This document shows, piece by piece, positions 30,781-40,340 of a stretch of DNA of 64,000 nucleotides. Below the pieces are notes generated by a model, which was not told where the DNA came from, did no database searches, and saw only the letters and a list, made by a program, of their open reading frames with translations. Origin of the DNA: Acidobacteriota bacterium (lineage in GTDB: Bacteria > Actinomycetota > Acidimicrobiia > Acidimicrobiales > RAAP-2); the NCBI GenBank assembly GCA_028873575.1, contig JAGWHY010000001.1, positions 62,001 through 126,000 on the forward strand. The letters run 5' to 3'. A program made the translations under genes and the position numbers. Positions within the stretch are counted from its first letter, which is position 1. Each line of letters starts with the position of its first letter.

Positions 30781-32043
30781 GTGGCACTGATTTCCATTGG
30801 CATCGATCACGAACACGCGTCGCTCGACCTCCTCGAACGCGCCACGGTACCCGAGCACGAGTGGAGCAAGATGTTGCGCACGCTCGTGAGTCACCGCAAC
30901 ATTCACGAGGCGGTGTTCGTGTCGACCTGTTTGCGCACTGAGGTCGTCGCGGTCATTGATCGTTTTCACGGCGCGGTTGACGAGATCACCATGACCCTGG
31001 CGGAGGCGACGGGGGTTGACGCGTCGGAGTTTGAAGATCGCCTCACCGTTAACTACGAACGCGACGTCGCCGCGCACCTCTTCAGTGTGGCGGCCGGACT
31101 CAAGTCGGTCGTGCCGGGGGAGTACGAAATCTTGGGCCAACTCCGCCGTGCCCTAGAGCTCGCGATTGAAGAGCACACGACGGGTCCTGAAATTACCGAT
31201 CTCTTTCAGCGGGCCATCGCTTCGGGACGACACGTGCGCCACGAGACCTCGATCGCTCGCGGCACGTTAAGTTTCGCGCACGCCGCGGTGAGCGCCGCGA
31301 CGGACGAGATGGGGGGCGACCTCGCCGGCGCCGAGGTCGTGGTCGTGGGGGCCGGACAATTGGCGAGTGGCGTCGCGCGAAGCCTGCTCGCGCACCCCGA
31401 GCGGGTGGCCTCGTTACTAATTGTGAATCGCACGGTAGCGCGCGCACGGACCTTGGCCGATGAACTCGGCGACGATCGGGTGCGCGTCGGCGAACTTGAT
31501 GACGTCGCGGCCGCCCTCCCCGGCGCGCGACTCGTCGTCACCGCACTCGAGGCGCCCGCGCCGGTTGTCGTGGCGGCGCACGTGGCGCGATTGACGCACG
31601 ACCTCTTAATCGTGGACCTCGGCGTGCCGCGCGCCGTCGCGCCCGACGTGGAGGCGAACGCGTTCGTGCGCCGGATTGATATTTCAACGCTGCGTGATCG
31701 GATCGACCGTGCGCTGGGCGACCGACGCGACGCCATCGACGACGCGCAGAAGATCGTCGCGTCCGACGTCGAGCGGTTCTTGGTGGACCAACGGGCGCGT
31801 GGCGCGGCGTCGATCGTGCGCGAACTGCGTGAGCACCTTGACGAGGTCGTCACCGGCGAACTCTCGAGGCGCGAACGTGATTTCGACGGGCTCAGTGAAG
31901 AGCAGCGCGAAAGCGTGACCTCGCTGATTCGCAGCGTGGTGGCCAAGATCGCGCATCGTCCCACGGTGGCGTTGAAGGAAGCGGCCGGCACGGACCAGGG
32001 AACTCGACTCAGCGAAGCGACCCGCCAGCTCTTCGATCTATGA
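30781..32043 (+). CDS. hemA: glutamyl-tRNA reductase
   Basis: 420 aa. NADPH-dependent reduction of glutamyl-tRNA to glutamate-1-semialdehyde, the committed step of C5 tetrapyrrole synthesis. It has the catalytic Cys in FVSTCLRTEV (Leu in place of the common Asn), GEYEILGQLRRALELA, the nucleotide-binding VVVVGAGQLASGVARSLL, and the helical dimerisation tail. Its last four bases overlap hemC (ATGA). Confidence 0.94.
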   Translation: MALISIGIDHEHASLDLLERATVPEHEWSKMLRTLVSHRNIHEAVFVSTCLRTEVVAVIDRFHGAVDEITMTLAEATGVDASEFEDRLTVNYERDVAAHLFSVAAGLKSVVPGEYEILGQLRRALELAIEEHTTGPEITDLFQRAIASGRHVRHETSIARGTLSFAHAAVSAATDEMGGDLAGAEVVVVGAGQLASGVARSLLAHPERVASLLIVNRTVARARTLADELGDDRVRVGELDDVAAALPGARLVVTALEAPAPVVVAAHVARLTHDLLIVDLGVPRAVAPDVEANAFVRRIDISTLRDRIDRALGDRRDAIDDAQKIVASDVERFLVDQRARGAASIVRELREHLDEVVTGELSRRERDFDGLSEEQRESVTSLIRSVVAKIAHRPTVALKEAAGTDQGTRLSEATRQLFDL

Positions 32044-32939
32044 CGCTTCGTCTGGCGACGCGTCGTTCGCCACTCGCGACGCGCCAAGCACATGACGTGC
32101 GCGAGCGTCTGGCGACCCGGGGCGTCGACGCGGAATTGGTCTTCGTGGAAACGCACGGGGATCGCGATCGCACCTCCTCCCTTACGCGCTTGGGTGGCGT
32201 GGGGGTCTTCGCGGTCGAGGTGCAGCGCGCGGTGCTCGACGGCGTCGCCGACGTCGCGGTGCACAGCGCGAAGGACCTGCCGTCATTGACGCCCGAGGGT
32301 CTGGGTCTCGTCTGTGTGCCCGAGCGACGCGACGCCGCCGACGTCTTGATTGGGCGTTCCTTAGCGGGACTCGGTCCGGGGGCGACGGTCGCCACCGGAT
32401 CACCTCGCCGTCGCGCGTTACTGCTCGAGCGTCGCCCGGACCTGCACGTGGTCGAGTTACGCGGCAATATGGCGACCCGCGTGGCGCGCGCGGGCCGTGA
32501 CGGCGTCGACGCCGTGGTGGCCGCCGCCGCGGCCCTCGAGCGTCTGGGTCAAGTGGACCTCGTCGCCGAACGACTCGAGCCCAGCTGGTTCGTGCCCCAA
32601 GTGGGCCAGGGCGCGATCGCGCTCGAGGCGCGCGTCACCGACAGCGACACCCTTGAGGTGTTGGCCACGCTCAACGACGAGGTGGCCTTTCGGGCCCTGG
32701 CCGCGGAACGGGCCTACCTGCGCGAACTCGGCGCGGGCTGTCTCGTGCCGACGGGCGCGTACGCCACGACCGCCGGCGATCAACTCACGCTCTCGGCCGT
32801 CATGCTCGCGCCCGACGGCGCCTCGAGCGTGCGCGACGTGGTGCGTGGCCACGACCCCGAAGCGCTCGGCGTCGCGCTCGCGCGCCGTCTGCGCGACGAG
32901 CTCGGTGGTGGCCACCTGTGGGCTCCAGAGCGCCCGTGA
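32040..32939 (+). CDS. hemC: porphobilinogen deaminase (hydroxymethylbilane synthase)
   Basis: 299 aa. Condenses four porphobilinogens. LATRRSPLATRQA at the start, VHSAKDLPS with the catalytic Asp region, TGSPRRRALLLERRPDLHVVELRGN, and GAGCLVPTGAYA carrying the dipyrromethane-anchoring Cys are all present. Coupled to hemA by ATGA and overlapping hemD. Confidence 0.95.
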   Translation: MTLRLATRRSPLATRQAHDVRERLATRGVDAELVFVETHGDRDRTSSLTRLGGVGVFAVEVQRAVLDGVADVAVHSAKDLPSLTPEGLGLVCVPERRDAADVLIGRSLAGLGPGATVATGSPRRRALLLERRPDLHVVELRGNMATRVARAGRDGVDAVVAAAAALERLGQVDLVAERLEPSWFVPQVGQGAIALEARVTDSDTLEVLATLNDEVAFRALAAERAYLRELGAGCLVPTGAYATTAGDQLTLSAVMLAPDGASSVRDVVRGHDPEALGVALARRLRDELGGGHLWAPERP

Positions 32940-33640
32940 TTCGCGTCGCGCTGACGAGAGAAGAGGGCGCCAACGATCGCCTCCGCGACTTTCTCGACGA
33001 ATCTTGGGACGTCGTGGAGGTGCCCGCGACGCAAACGTCGTACCTGAGTGACGACGTCTTTGACGCGTCGCTCCACGCGCTCGACCTCGCGACGGACACG
33101 CCGTGGTTGGTCGCCACGAGCGCGCGTGGCGCGCGCTACGTCGCGCGCGCGGTCCGTACCCTCAAGGTCACACCGCGCGTCGCGTGCGTGGGCGCGCGCA
33201 CGGCGCAAGCCGTCGAAGCACTGAGTACTCACGTTGACCTGGTGGGCGAGGCGGGGGCGGCCGCGCTGGCGCCCTTCCTGGACGGCGAGGTCGTCATCGT
33301 GGGCGCGCTGGAGCGTCGCGACGAACTGGCGCAACTCCTTCGTTCGCGTGACGTCAAGGTCGTCGACGTGACGTGCTACGAGACCGTGGCGCGGGAACTC
33401 TCGCCCTCGGAACAGCTCGCGCTGGGCGCGAGTGACGTGGTCTTCGTCGGCGCGCCCTCGGCGTGGCGGGTGCTGCGACCTTGGGTGGCCCACGACACGC
33501 TCGTCGTGGTGCCGGGCGCGACGACGGCCGAGGAAGTGGGTGCGCGCTACGAGGTTCTGCAGGGATGGGACGACGCGTTGCGAGGTCGCTTGGCGTCGTG
33601 GGCGCGACGGCGCGAAGGGACTCGCGAGTCCGAACAATAG
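32936..33640 (+). CDS. hemD: uroporphyrinogen-III synthase
   Basis: 234 aa from GTG 32936, which overlaps the hemC stop (GTGA); GTG 32918 is an alternative. This highly variable family is recognised from IRVALTREEGANDRLRDFL, PWLVATSARGARYVARAV, ACVGARTAQAVEA, VTCYETVARELSPSEQL, and position between hemC and hemB. It cyclises hydroxymethylbilane with ring-D inversion. Confidence 0.87.
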   Translation: MIRVALTREEGANDRLRDFLDESWDVVEVPATQTSYLSDDVFDASLHALDLATDTPWLVATSARGARYVARAVRTLKVTPRVACVGARTAQAVEALSTHVDLVGEAGAAALAPFLDGEVVIVGALERRDELAQLLRSRDVKVVDVTCYETVARELSPSEQLALGASDVVFVGAPSAWRVLRPWVAHDTLVVVPGATTAEEVGARYEVLQGWDDALRGRLASWARRREGTRESEQ

Positions 33641-33649
33641 GCTGGAGGG
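33638..33649 (+). promoter_or_regulatory. possible internal leaderless promoter of hemB
   Basis: TAGGCT (33638-33643), whose first three bases are the hemD stop codon, then six bases and GTG 33650. The six bases GGAGGG resemble a ribosome binding site but lie too close to serve as one. Confidence 0.4.
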
Positions 33650-34630
33650 GTGTTTCCCGCCGAGCGGCCCCGCCGCCTCCGACGTACGCCCGCGCTTCGT
33701 CGACTCGTTGCCGAGACGACGCTGACCCCCGCGAATTTCGTCGCGCCCCTTTTCGTGGCCGAAGGACTGCGTGAGCCTCGACCGATTCCGACACTCCCCG
33801 GTCACGTCCAGCACACGATTGAGAGTCTGCGCGACGAGGTCGCCGCGCTCGCGCGCGTGGGCGTGACCTCGGTGATTCTCTTTGGCGTGCCTGAACAGAA
33901 GGACGAGATCGGCAGCGGCGCGTGGGACCCCAACGGCGTCGCCCAGGTGGCCCTACGCGCCCTGCGCGACGATTTCGGCGACGACGTGGTCGTGATGGCC
34001 GATCTCTGTTTAGACGAGTACACCAGTCACGGACACTGTGGCGTCGTGCGCCGCGACGGCACGGTCGACAACGACGCGACGCTCGAGCTCTACGCGCGCA
34101 CCGCGATTGCCCAAGCCGAGGCCGGCGCGCAGGTCGTGGCCCCCAGCGGCATGATGGACGGCCAGGTCGGCGCCATTCGCGCGGCCCTGGACGAAGCGTC
34201 GCGTGACGACGTCACGATCCTCGCCTACGCGGCGAAGTACGCCAGTGTCTTCTACGGACCCTTCCGCGACGCGGTGGGCGTCGAGATCGTTGGTGGTGGT
34301 GATCGCAAGTCCTACCAGCAGGATTTCGCCAATCGACGCGAGGCGCTGCGCGAAGCGCGCGCCGACGTCGAACAAGGAGCCGACCTCGTGATGGTCAAGC
34401 CCGCGATGAGTTACCTCGACGTGGTGGCCGATTTGCGCCGCGAACTCACGGTGCCCCTGTGCGCGTATCACGTCAGTGGCGAGTACGCGATGATTAAGGC
34501 CGCCGCGGCGCAGGGTTGGTTGGACGCGAGCGCGGCCGCGGTGGAACAGCTCACCGCGGTGCGGCGCGCGGGCGCGGACTTCGTGTTGACTTACTTCGCT
34601 CGCGAACTCGCCGAAGAGTGGTCGCGTTGA
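33650..34630 (+). CDS. hemB: delta-aminolevulinic acid dehydratase (porphobilinogen synthase)
   Basis: 326 aa TIM barrel. Both Schiff-base lysines are visible (YAAKYASVFYGPFRDA and LVMVKPAMSYLDV). The metal site reads DLCLDEYTSHGHCG: two of the three zinc cysteines are kept and the middle one is Asp, a hybrid between zinc and magnesium types. It ends overlapping hemL. Confidence 0.95.
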   Translation: MFPAERPRRLRRTPALRRLVAETTLTPANFVAPLFVAEGLREPRPIPTLPGHVQHTIESLRDEVAALARVGVTSVILFGVPEQKDEIGSGAWDPNGVAQVALRALRDDFGDDVVVMADLCLDEYTSHGHCGVVRRDGTVDNDATLELYARTAIAQAEAGAQVVAPSGMMDGQVGAIRAALDEASRDDVTILAYAAKYASVFYGPFRDAVGVEIVGGGDRKSYQQDFANRREALREARADVEQGADLVMVKPAMSYLDVVADLRRELTVPLCAYHVSGEYAMIKAAAAQGWLDASAAAVEQLTAVRRAGADFVLTYFARELAEEWSR

Positions 34631-35904
34631 CCACGTCGAATCAGGCGTGGTTTGATCGCGCCCTCACCGTTATCCCCGGAGGCGTCGACTCACCGGTGCG
34701 CTCATTTCGCTCCGTCGGCGGCACGCCCTACACGGTGACTCGCGGCGAGGGTGCGTACGTCGTCGACGTCGAAGGTCGGCGCTACCTCGATTTTGTGCAG
34801 TCCTACGGCGCCTCGATTCTCGGGCACGCCCACCCCGCCGTCGTCAGCGCGCTGCGCGAGGGCGCCGCCCTGGGCACGACCTTCGGCGCGCCCACGCCCG
34901 GTGAAGTGCTGCTCGCCGAGGCGATCATCGAACGCGTCACGAGCGCGGAGCAGGTACGTCTCGTCTCGTCGGGCACCGAGGCCGTGATGAGTGCGGTACG
35001 GCTCGCGCGCGGGCACACGTCGCGCAGTCGAATTTTGAAGTTCGACGGTTGCTACCACGGTCACTCCGACGCGTTGTTGGTCGCCGGCGGAAGTGGCGTC
35101 GCGCAGTTGGGGCTGCCGGGTTCGGCCGGCGTCACCGCGGGCGCGATCGCCGACACCGTGGTGGCCCCCTACAACGTCGTGCCCACCCTGGACGAGAGTT
35201 ACGCCGCGGTGCTCGTCGAGCCGGTGGCCGCCAACATGAATCTCGTCGCGCCCGCGCCCGGGTTTCTCGAGGGGCTGCGCGCCGAGTGTGATCGCGTCGG
35301 CGCGCTCTTGATCTTCGACGAGGTTATTACTGGCTTTCGTCTCGCCCTCGGCGGAGCCGAGGCCTACTTTGGCGTGACGCCCGATCTGTGGTGTTTTGGC
35401 AAGGTCATCGGCGGCGGACTCCCGGTCGGCGCGTTCGCGTCGACACGCGCGATCTTCGCGTCACTCGCGCCCAACGGCCCGGTGTACCAAGCGGGAACGC
35501 TGTCGGGTAACCCGCTCGCCACGGCGGCCGGTACGACCGTGCTCTCCTTAGTGGGCGAGTCGGACGTCGCCGCACTGAGTGCGCGCGTCGACGCCTTCGC
35601 CGACGCGCTCGCCGCGACCATTCGTGACGCGGGCCTCTTCGCCGTCACCCCCCGCGTGGGACCGCTCCTGGGGCTCTACCTCGCGCGCGACGAGGCACCG
35701 GCGCCGACCAACTTCACCGAGGCGAAGGTCCTGTGCGACAACGGTCTGTACCGACCGTTCTTTCACGCGATGCTCGACCAGGGGGTGGCGCTCGCGCCGG
35801 GGGCCTACGAGATTATGTTCGTCTCGCTCGCGCACGGCGAGCGCGAACTAGACCAGGCCCTCGAGGCGGCCCACCACGCCGCCGTCGTGGCGCGTCGCAC
35901 GTGA
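34618..35904 (+). CDS. hemL: glutamate-1-semialdehyde 2,1-aminomutase
   Basis: 428 aa from GTG 34618; TTG 34627 overlapping the hemB stop is equally possible. PLP class-III aminotransferase fold: PGGVDSPVRSFRSVGG at the start, SSGTEAVMSAVRLARG, FDGCYHGHSDALLVAGGSG, LLIFDEVITGFR, and the PLP lysine in WCFGKVIGGGLPVG. It makes 5-aminolevulinate from the hemA product. Confidence 0.95.
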   Translation: MVALTTSNQAWFDRALTVIPGGVDSPVRSFRSVGGTPYTVTRGEGAYVVDVEGRRYLDFVQSYGASILGHAHPAVVSALREGAALGTTFGAPTPGEVLLAEAIIERVTSAEQVRLVSSGTEAVMSAVRLARGHTSRSRILKFDGCYHGHSDALLVAGGSGVAQLGLPGSAGVTAGAIADTVVAPYNVVPTLDESYAAVLVEPVAANMNLVAPAPGFLEGLRAECDRVGALLIFDEVITGFRLALGGAEAYFGVTPDLWCFGKVIGGGLPVGAFASTRAIFASLAPNGPVYQAGTLSGNPLATAAGTTVLSLVGESDVAALSARVDAFADALAATIRDAGLFAVTPRVGPLLGLYLARDEAPAPTNFTEAKVLCDNGLYRPFFHAMLDQGVALAPGAYEIMFVSLAHGERELDQALEAAHHAAVVARRT

Positions 35905-36995
35905 CGACCCTGCGCAGTGAGGGCTGGTCGGTCCGTCCGACCTTCGTGCCGGGCGGACCGACCCGCGACCTCTCCCTGTGGTGTGACGAGGCCGGACTGA
36001 CCCAGATTGGTGGCGACCCCGTCGTCGCCTGGCAGACGCCGTGGCTCGAAATTGGCGCGCTGCAGCTCGTGCGCACGTCGCGCTCGATGTCGCTGATGGC
36101 GACCATCGACGCGGTGCGCTACTGCTGGCGGCGTGGATCGCTCGAGGACTTCGAGGCCTGGCGCGACGTCGTGCTCGCCCACGGTGGCGTGGTCACGCGC
36201 CAGCGTCGCCGCGCGGGCGTGTTGGCGGTGGTCGCCATCGTGCTGCTGGCCTCGTTCGGGGGCGCGATCGCCTCGTGGTTCAACCGGGGATCAGCCAAGA
36301 GCGCCGAGTTGGCGAGCGCGCGGGCGGTCAATCTCACGCTCGAAGACCTCCCGGGTGGTTGGTACGTGTCGCCGAACCCACTACTCGCCAATCTCGTGCC
36401 GCCGAGTAGTCAGGTGATCGTCGCGACGCCGACGACGCTCGCGCCGAAGGCGGGGACAATCTACGCCGAAGCGGAGAACCGTTTTCAATCGTGTCTCGGC
36501 GTGTCGGCGCGCGCCGACCGCATCTACGGCGCCGCCGGTCAGCAGCCCGACTACCAGGTCTCGTCGAACGTCTACGCGACGACCACTCTCGGGGGCGCGG
36601 AGGTAGCCACCACCACGCAGTACTACCCGACCACCAAGATGGTTCGTCGCGACCAAGCCGAGATGGCCCGAGCGAACTTCGGCTCGTGCTTCGCGACCTC
36701 TTCGGCGGCCGTCGTGCTCTCGGGCTTTGGGCTGAAGGTACCGGCCAACGTGTCGGCGCGTAACTGGCGCCCCGCGACGTTTCTCCACGGCTTCGCGCGC
36801 GGGGGCGTCGCGGGCCTGGCGATTCCGGGCGTGGCCACGTCGCTGCAGCTCGTCACGGCCGTCGTCGTGAGCGGACACTTCGAGGTGACGGTGAGCGGGA
36901 TAACCAGCTCGTGGCCCAAGGCCGAGAGTTTCTTTAACGGCGTCGTCAACACCGTGTTGTCGCGGGTGACCTCGCCGAGCGCGACGCCGGCTTAG
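35901..36995 (+). CDS. single-pass membrane protein, unknown function
   Basis: 364 aa from GTG 35901, overlapping the hemL stop (GTGA). The first ~105 residues are cytoplasmic, with many Trp (SEGWSVRPTFVPGGPTRDLSLW). One membrane segment follows (RRAGVLAVVAIVLLASFGGAIASW), then an exported domain with two cysteines (FQSCLGVS, FGSCFAT). Tail of the hem operon by position, although no haem link is evident. Overlaps the convergent permease gene by four bases. Confidence 0.72.
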   Translation: MTTLRSEGWSVRPTFVPGGPTRDLSLWCDEAGLTQIGGDPVVAWQTPWLEIGALQLVRTSRSMSLMATIDAVRYCWRRGSLEDFEAWRDVVLAHGGVVTRQRRRAGVLAVVAIVLLASFGGAIASWFNRGSAKSAELASARAVNLTLEDLPGGWYVSPNPLLANLVPPSSQVIVATPTTLAPKAGTIYAEAENRFQSCLGVSARADRIYGAAGQQPDYQVSSNVYATTTLGGAEVATTTQYYPTTKMVRRDQAEMARANFGSCFATSSAAVVLSGFGLKVPANVSARNWRPATFLHGFARGGVAGLAIPGVATSLQLVTAVVVSGHFEVTVSGITSSWPKAESFFNGVVNTVLSRVTSPSATPA

Positions 36996-37846
36996 GCGAC
37001 GCGCTGGGTGTGACGCTTCGGGCGCGCTTTACCGACCGAGACGAAGAGTCCGACGCATACCGTGAGGTACGCGAGCCACACCAGCCCCTGGAGCACCGTC
37101 GGACGATCGGCGTAGCCCAACAGGGAGTGCAGTACGTCACCGAGGTTCGAGCCCTCGGTGATGGCCCCCGAGGTGTTCCACAGAACGTGGCGGCCGAACG
37201 GCAGCCAGCCCAGCTGTTGCAGGTTCTCCACGGCGTCGGCCAGTAGTCCGGCGGCGAAGACCATGAGCGCGACGCCCATGACGCGAAAGAAGATCTTGAA
37301 GTTGAGTTTTGCGCCCAAACGGTAGATCGCCACCGAGATCGCCGTCGCGACGACGAGGCCGGCGAGCGCGCCCACGAGCAAGAGGTTGCCGTGGGGCGTG
37401 GGCCCCTGGTGGGAGCTCGCGAAGATAATGGCCAGGGTGAAGACCATGGTTTCGAGTCCTTCGCGCCCCACCGCCTGGAAAGCCAGTACGCCGACTCCAA
37501 AGCGCGAGCCCTTCGAGAGCGCGACGTCGCTGCGACCACGCAGCTCACTGGACATCGTGCGGGCGTGGCGACTCATCCAAAACGTCATCGCCGTCAGCAC
37601 CGCCGCCGCGATCAGGTACGTGGTGGTTTCAAAGTAGGCCTGGACGTTCGAACCGTTGTAGTGGTCGATCAAGAAATAGGCACTCACGCCGCCGGCCAGG
37701 ATCAGTCCGAAGGCCACCGCGATGCCCACGAACACGTCACGAAAACGGCGTCGCTCGCCGATCTGGTTGAGATACGAGAGCAAAATCGCGACGATCATCG
37801 ACGCCTCGATGCCCTCGCGCAGAAAGATCACGAAGGTGGGAATCAT
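36992..37846 (-). CDS. FTR1/EfeU-type high-affinity iron permease
   Basis: 284 aa, seven membrane segments. The two iron-translocation motifs are intact: REGIEAS in the first helix and REGLET in the fourth. It imports iron, probably after oxidation by a partner such as EfeO/EfeB, but neither partner is in the window. The nearby haem genes suggest one use for the iron. Confidence 0.9.
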   Translation of the reverse strand: MIPTFVIFLREGIEASMIVAILLSYLNQIGERRRFRDVFVGIAVAFGLILAGGVSAYFLIDHYNGSNVQAYFETTTYLIAAAVLTAMTFWMSRHARTMSSELRGRSDVALSKGSRFGVGVLAFQAVGREGLETMVFTLAIIFASSHQGPTPHGNLLLVGALAGLVVATAISVAIYRLGAKLNFKIFFRVMGVALMVFAAGLLADAVENLQQLGWLPFGRHVLWNTSGAITEGSNLGDVLHSLLGYADRPTVLQGLVWLAYLTVCVGLFVSVGKARPKRHTQRVA

Positions 37847-37913
37847 CGCGCTCGACGCTGGCTTTCACGCATACTCACGTATCCGAGGCTAACGGCGCTC
37901 GCGGATGATGCAC

Positions 37914-39266
37914 TCACGCACTCAGGCGCGCGGGCTCGCGCGTGGCGTCGCCCAACAGCAGGTCAAAGACCTGATCGGGAAGGACCTTCGTCAGGCGCAC
38001 GAGGGCGCGGTAGCCGACTTCGGCCGGTCCGCGTTGGTCATTACGCATGAGATTGGCCATCACCGCGAGCAACTCGTTCATTAGCGGCGCGATCCGCAGA
38101 CCGGCCCCGACGCAGACCGAGAGAATCTGGGGCTGGGAGATGAGGCGCACGAAGGCGCGCGCGACGCGGTAGTAGTCACGGTAGGCCTGGTCGAGGCGCT
38201 CGTCGTAGAGTTCGAGCGCCTCGGGTCGACGGGTAACGAGCGCCTCGGCGACGACGCCGGCCGCGAGTCGACCGGTCTCGTAGCCGTAGGCAATGCCTTC
38301 GCCGTTGAAGGGATTAATCGTGCCGGCGGCGTCGCCGATCACGAGGGTGTTGACGCCGACGCGTGGACCAATCGCGAGACCCATGGGCAGTCGTCCCCCC
38401 GTGGGCGCGCCAAGACTGGTCGACTCGTTCAGGCCCCAGGCCTCGCCGACCTGAGCGACGAAGTACTCCTGCAGCTTGGTGGTGTTCACGCCCTTCCACG
38501 CGCCACCCGTCGAGAGTAGACCCACGCCCACGTTCACGCGCCCGTCGCCGAGGGGAAAGATCCAGCCGTAACCCGGCACGACGGCGCCGGTGGTGTCGCG
38601 GATGTCGAGGTGTGAGTCGATCCATCCCTCGTCGTGACGCTCACTCGCGTAGTAACCGCGCAGGGCCATGCCCATTGGCCACGAACGATTGCGCTCCGTG
38701 CCGAGCTCGCGGCCCAGGCGAGAGTTCTGCCCGTCGGCGACGATGACGTAACGACCCTTAATTTCACGCAAATCACCGGTTTCGGTGTCGCGCACGACGA
38801 CGCCGGCCGCCGCGCGCAACTTCGTGGGACTCGGGTCGCCCGGTTCGAGCAGTCCCACGACTTCGGCGTAATTGAGCACCGTGGCGCCGTGGTTCCGGGC
38901 GGTCTCGGCGACCAGTCCGTCGAGGTTAAAGCGGGTGATGGTGTAGCCGTAGTTCGGAAATGTGGGGTGCTCGGGCCACTTCATTTCGAGTGACGCGCCA
39001 AAGCCGAAGGCGCGGAGTCCTTCGTAGCGATGGCCGTGCGCGATGAGTTGGTCTTCGAGGCCCATCGCTTGGAGTTGAAAGACCGATCGAGGCGTGAGTC
39101 CGTCACCGCACGTCTTCTCGCGAGGAAAGTGCTTCTTCTCAATCAGCAGCACGGACCAGCCCGCGCGCGCGAGCCAGTACGCGCAACTCGAGCCGCTCGG
39201 CCCTGCCCCGACGATCAGCGCGTCGTAGTGGGGAGTGGGTGTGGGGAGTTCAGCGAGGCGTTGCAC
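37914..39266 (-). CDS. geranylgeranyl reductase family flavoprotein
   Basis: 450 aa. FAD Rossmann motif DALIVGAGPSGSSCAYWLARAG, then EKTCGDGLTPRSV, the family motif YVIVADGQNSRLGREL, and GDAAGTINPFNGEGIAYGYETGR. It saturates isoprenoid chains, plausibly the menaquinone side chain, which fits its place beside the nuo operon. The start is GTG 39266, six bases after TAGGCT (39278-39273 on the minus strand); GTG 39269 is in frame. Transcribed away from nuo. Confidence 0.88.
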   Translation of the reverse strand: MQRLAELPTPTPHYDALIVGAGPSGSSCAYWLARAGWSVLLIEKKHFPREKTCGDGLTPRSVFQLQAMGLEDQLIAHGHRYEGLRAFGFGASLEMKWPEHPTFPNYGYTITRFNLDGLVAETARNHGATVLNYAEVVGLLEPGDPSPTKLRAAAGVVVRDTETGDLREIKGRYVIVADGQNSRLGRELGTERNRSWPMGMALRGYYASERHDEGWIDSHLDIRDTTGAVVPGYGWIFPLGDGRVNVGVGLLSTGGAWKGVNTTKLQEYFVAQVGEAWGLNESTSLGAPTGGRLPMGLAIGPRVGVNTLVIGDAAGTINPFNGEGIAYGYETGRLAAGVVAEALVTRRPEALELYDERLDQAYRDYYRVARAFVRLISQPQILSVCVGAGLRIAPLMNELLAVMANLMRNDQRGPAEVGYRALVRLTKVLPDQVFDLLLGDATREPARLSA

Positions 39267-39272
39267 CACCCC

Positions 39273-39278
39273 AGCCTA
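39273..39278 (-). promoter_or_regulatory. leaderless -10 of the geranylgeranyl reductase gene
   Basis: TAGGCT on the minus strand, six bases before GTG 39266. The divergent nuoA start is about 55 bases away. No clear -10 for nuoA was found. Confidence 0.5.
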
Positions 39279-39330
39279 GGTGGACGTCCCTCTTCGTTCT
39301 CAAGGGCTGTCGTCGATTCTGGTAGAACTG

Positions 39331-39780
39331 ATGAACGTGGACCAGTACTTACCGATACTGGGGCTCCTCATCTTGGGGGTGCTCTTTGCGTCGGGTTCCT
39401 TCGTAGCCTCAGCGCTCCTGGCTCCGCGTAAGCGTCCCTCGGACGCGAAGCTCGCCCCGTACGAGTGCGGCATTGTCCCCGAGGTCGAACCGCCGCAGCG
39501 CTTTCCCGTGCGTTTCTATCTCGTCGCGATGATCTTCGTGATCTTCGACATCGAGGTTGTCTTCATGTATCCCTTCGCCGTGGTCTTCAAACAATTAGGC
39601 ACTTTTGGACTTATTGAGGTGCTCGTCTTTTCCGCCACCGTCTTCGGGGCGTTGGTCTTTTTGGTCTCCGAAGGCGCTCTTTCGTGGGGGCCCGTTAAGC
39701 ATCTCGTCCCGGGAATGCCGTCGCGGACGAGTGCCTCAACCATTGTGCGCATCGGCGTTGACGAGAATCGAGCGGCGTAG
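39331..39780 (+). CDS. nuoA: NADH-quinone oxidoreductase subunit A
   Basis: 149 aa, three membrane helices. Family landmarks: [39 protein letters not shown], including the loop Cys of the quinone-access region. ATG 39331 is taken because the fold starts right after it ([14 protein letters not shown]). First gene of the 14-gene complex I operon. Confidence 0.93.
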   Translation: MNVDQYLPILGLLILGVLFASGSFVASALLAPRKRPSDAKLAPYECGIVPEVEPPQRFPVRFYLVAMIFVIFDIEVVFMYPFAVVFKQLGTFGLIEVLVFSATVFGALVFLVSEGALSWGPVKHLVPGMPSRTSASTIVRIGVDENRAA

Positions 39781-39782
39781 GC

Positions 39783-40340
39783 GTGGCGCTCGAAGATCTG
39801 CAACATAACTTTCTCACCGGACGTGTCGAAGACCTGGTGCGCTGGGCTCGTCGAGCGTCGGTGTGGCCCGCGACGTTCGGCCTCGCGTGTTGCGCTATTG
39901 AGATGATGGCCGCGGGCGCCGCGGACTACGACCTCGCGCGTTTTGGCATGGAAGTCTTTCGTAACTCACCGCGTCAGGCTGACTTGATGATCGTGGCCGG
40001 TCGCGTCAGCCAAAAGATGGCGCCGGTACTACGCCAGGTCTACGACCAGATGATGGAGCCTAAGTGGGTCATCTCGATGGGCGTGTGCGCGTCGACCGGT
40101 GGTCTCTTTAACAACTACGCGATCGTGCAGGGCGTTGATCAAATCGTGCCCGTCGACGTGTACGCGCCGGGCTGTCCGCCGAGCCCCGAAACGCTGATGC
40201 ACGCCATTTTGACCTTGCACGAACAGATTCGTACCGGTGAAATCCTGCAACGTCGTCGTGAGGGTCGCCCCACGCACCTCCAGCCCGACGCCTGGACACC
40301 CGACGTACCCGTGACCGTGAGGGTGGGAACGCCGAAGTGA
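39783..40340 (+). CDS. nuoB: NADH-quinone oxidoreductase subunit B
   Basis: 185 aa. Carries the N2 [4Fe-4S] cluster next to quinone: tandem cysteines in [10 protein letters not shown], Cys in [10 protein letters not shown] and [10 protein letters not shown]. Starts GTG two bases after nuoA. Overlaps nuoC by four bases. Confidence 0.96.
   Translation: MALEDLQHNFLTGRVEDLVRWARRASVWPATFGLACCAIEMMAAGAADYDLARFGMEVFRNSPRQADLMIVAGRVSQKMAPVLRQVYDQMMEPKWVISMGVCASTGGLFNNYAIVQGVDQIVPVDVYAPGCPPSPETLMHAILTLHEQIRTGEILQRRREGRPTHLQPDAWTPDVPVTVRVGTPK

Noticed and set aside
31206-32264. 352-aa open frame antisense to hemA/hemC
   Set aside because: Mirror frame of very GC-rich coding DNA; Arg/Ser/Thr-rich composition, no family, while hemA and hemC are unambiguous.
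39316-39330. nuoA -10 element TAGAAC
   Set aside because: The spacing would put transcription start inside the coding sequence and the last hexamer base is wrong; the real nuo promoter was not found.
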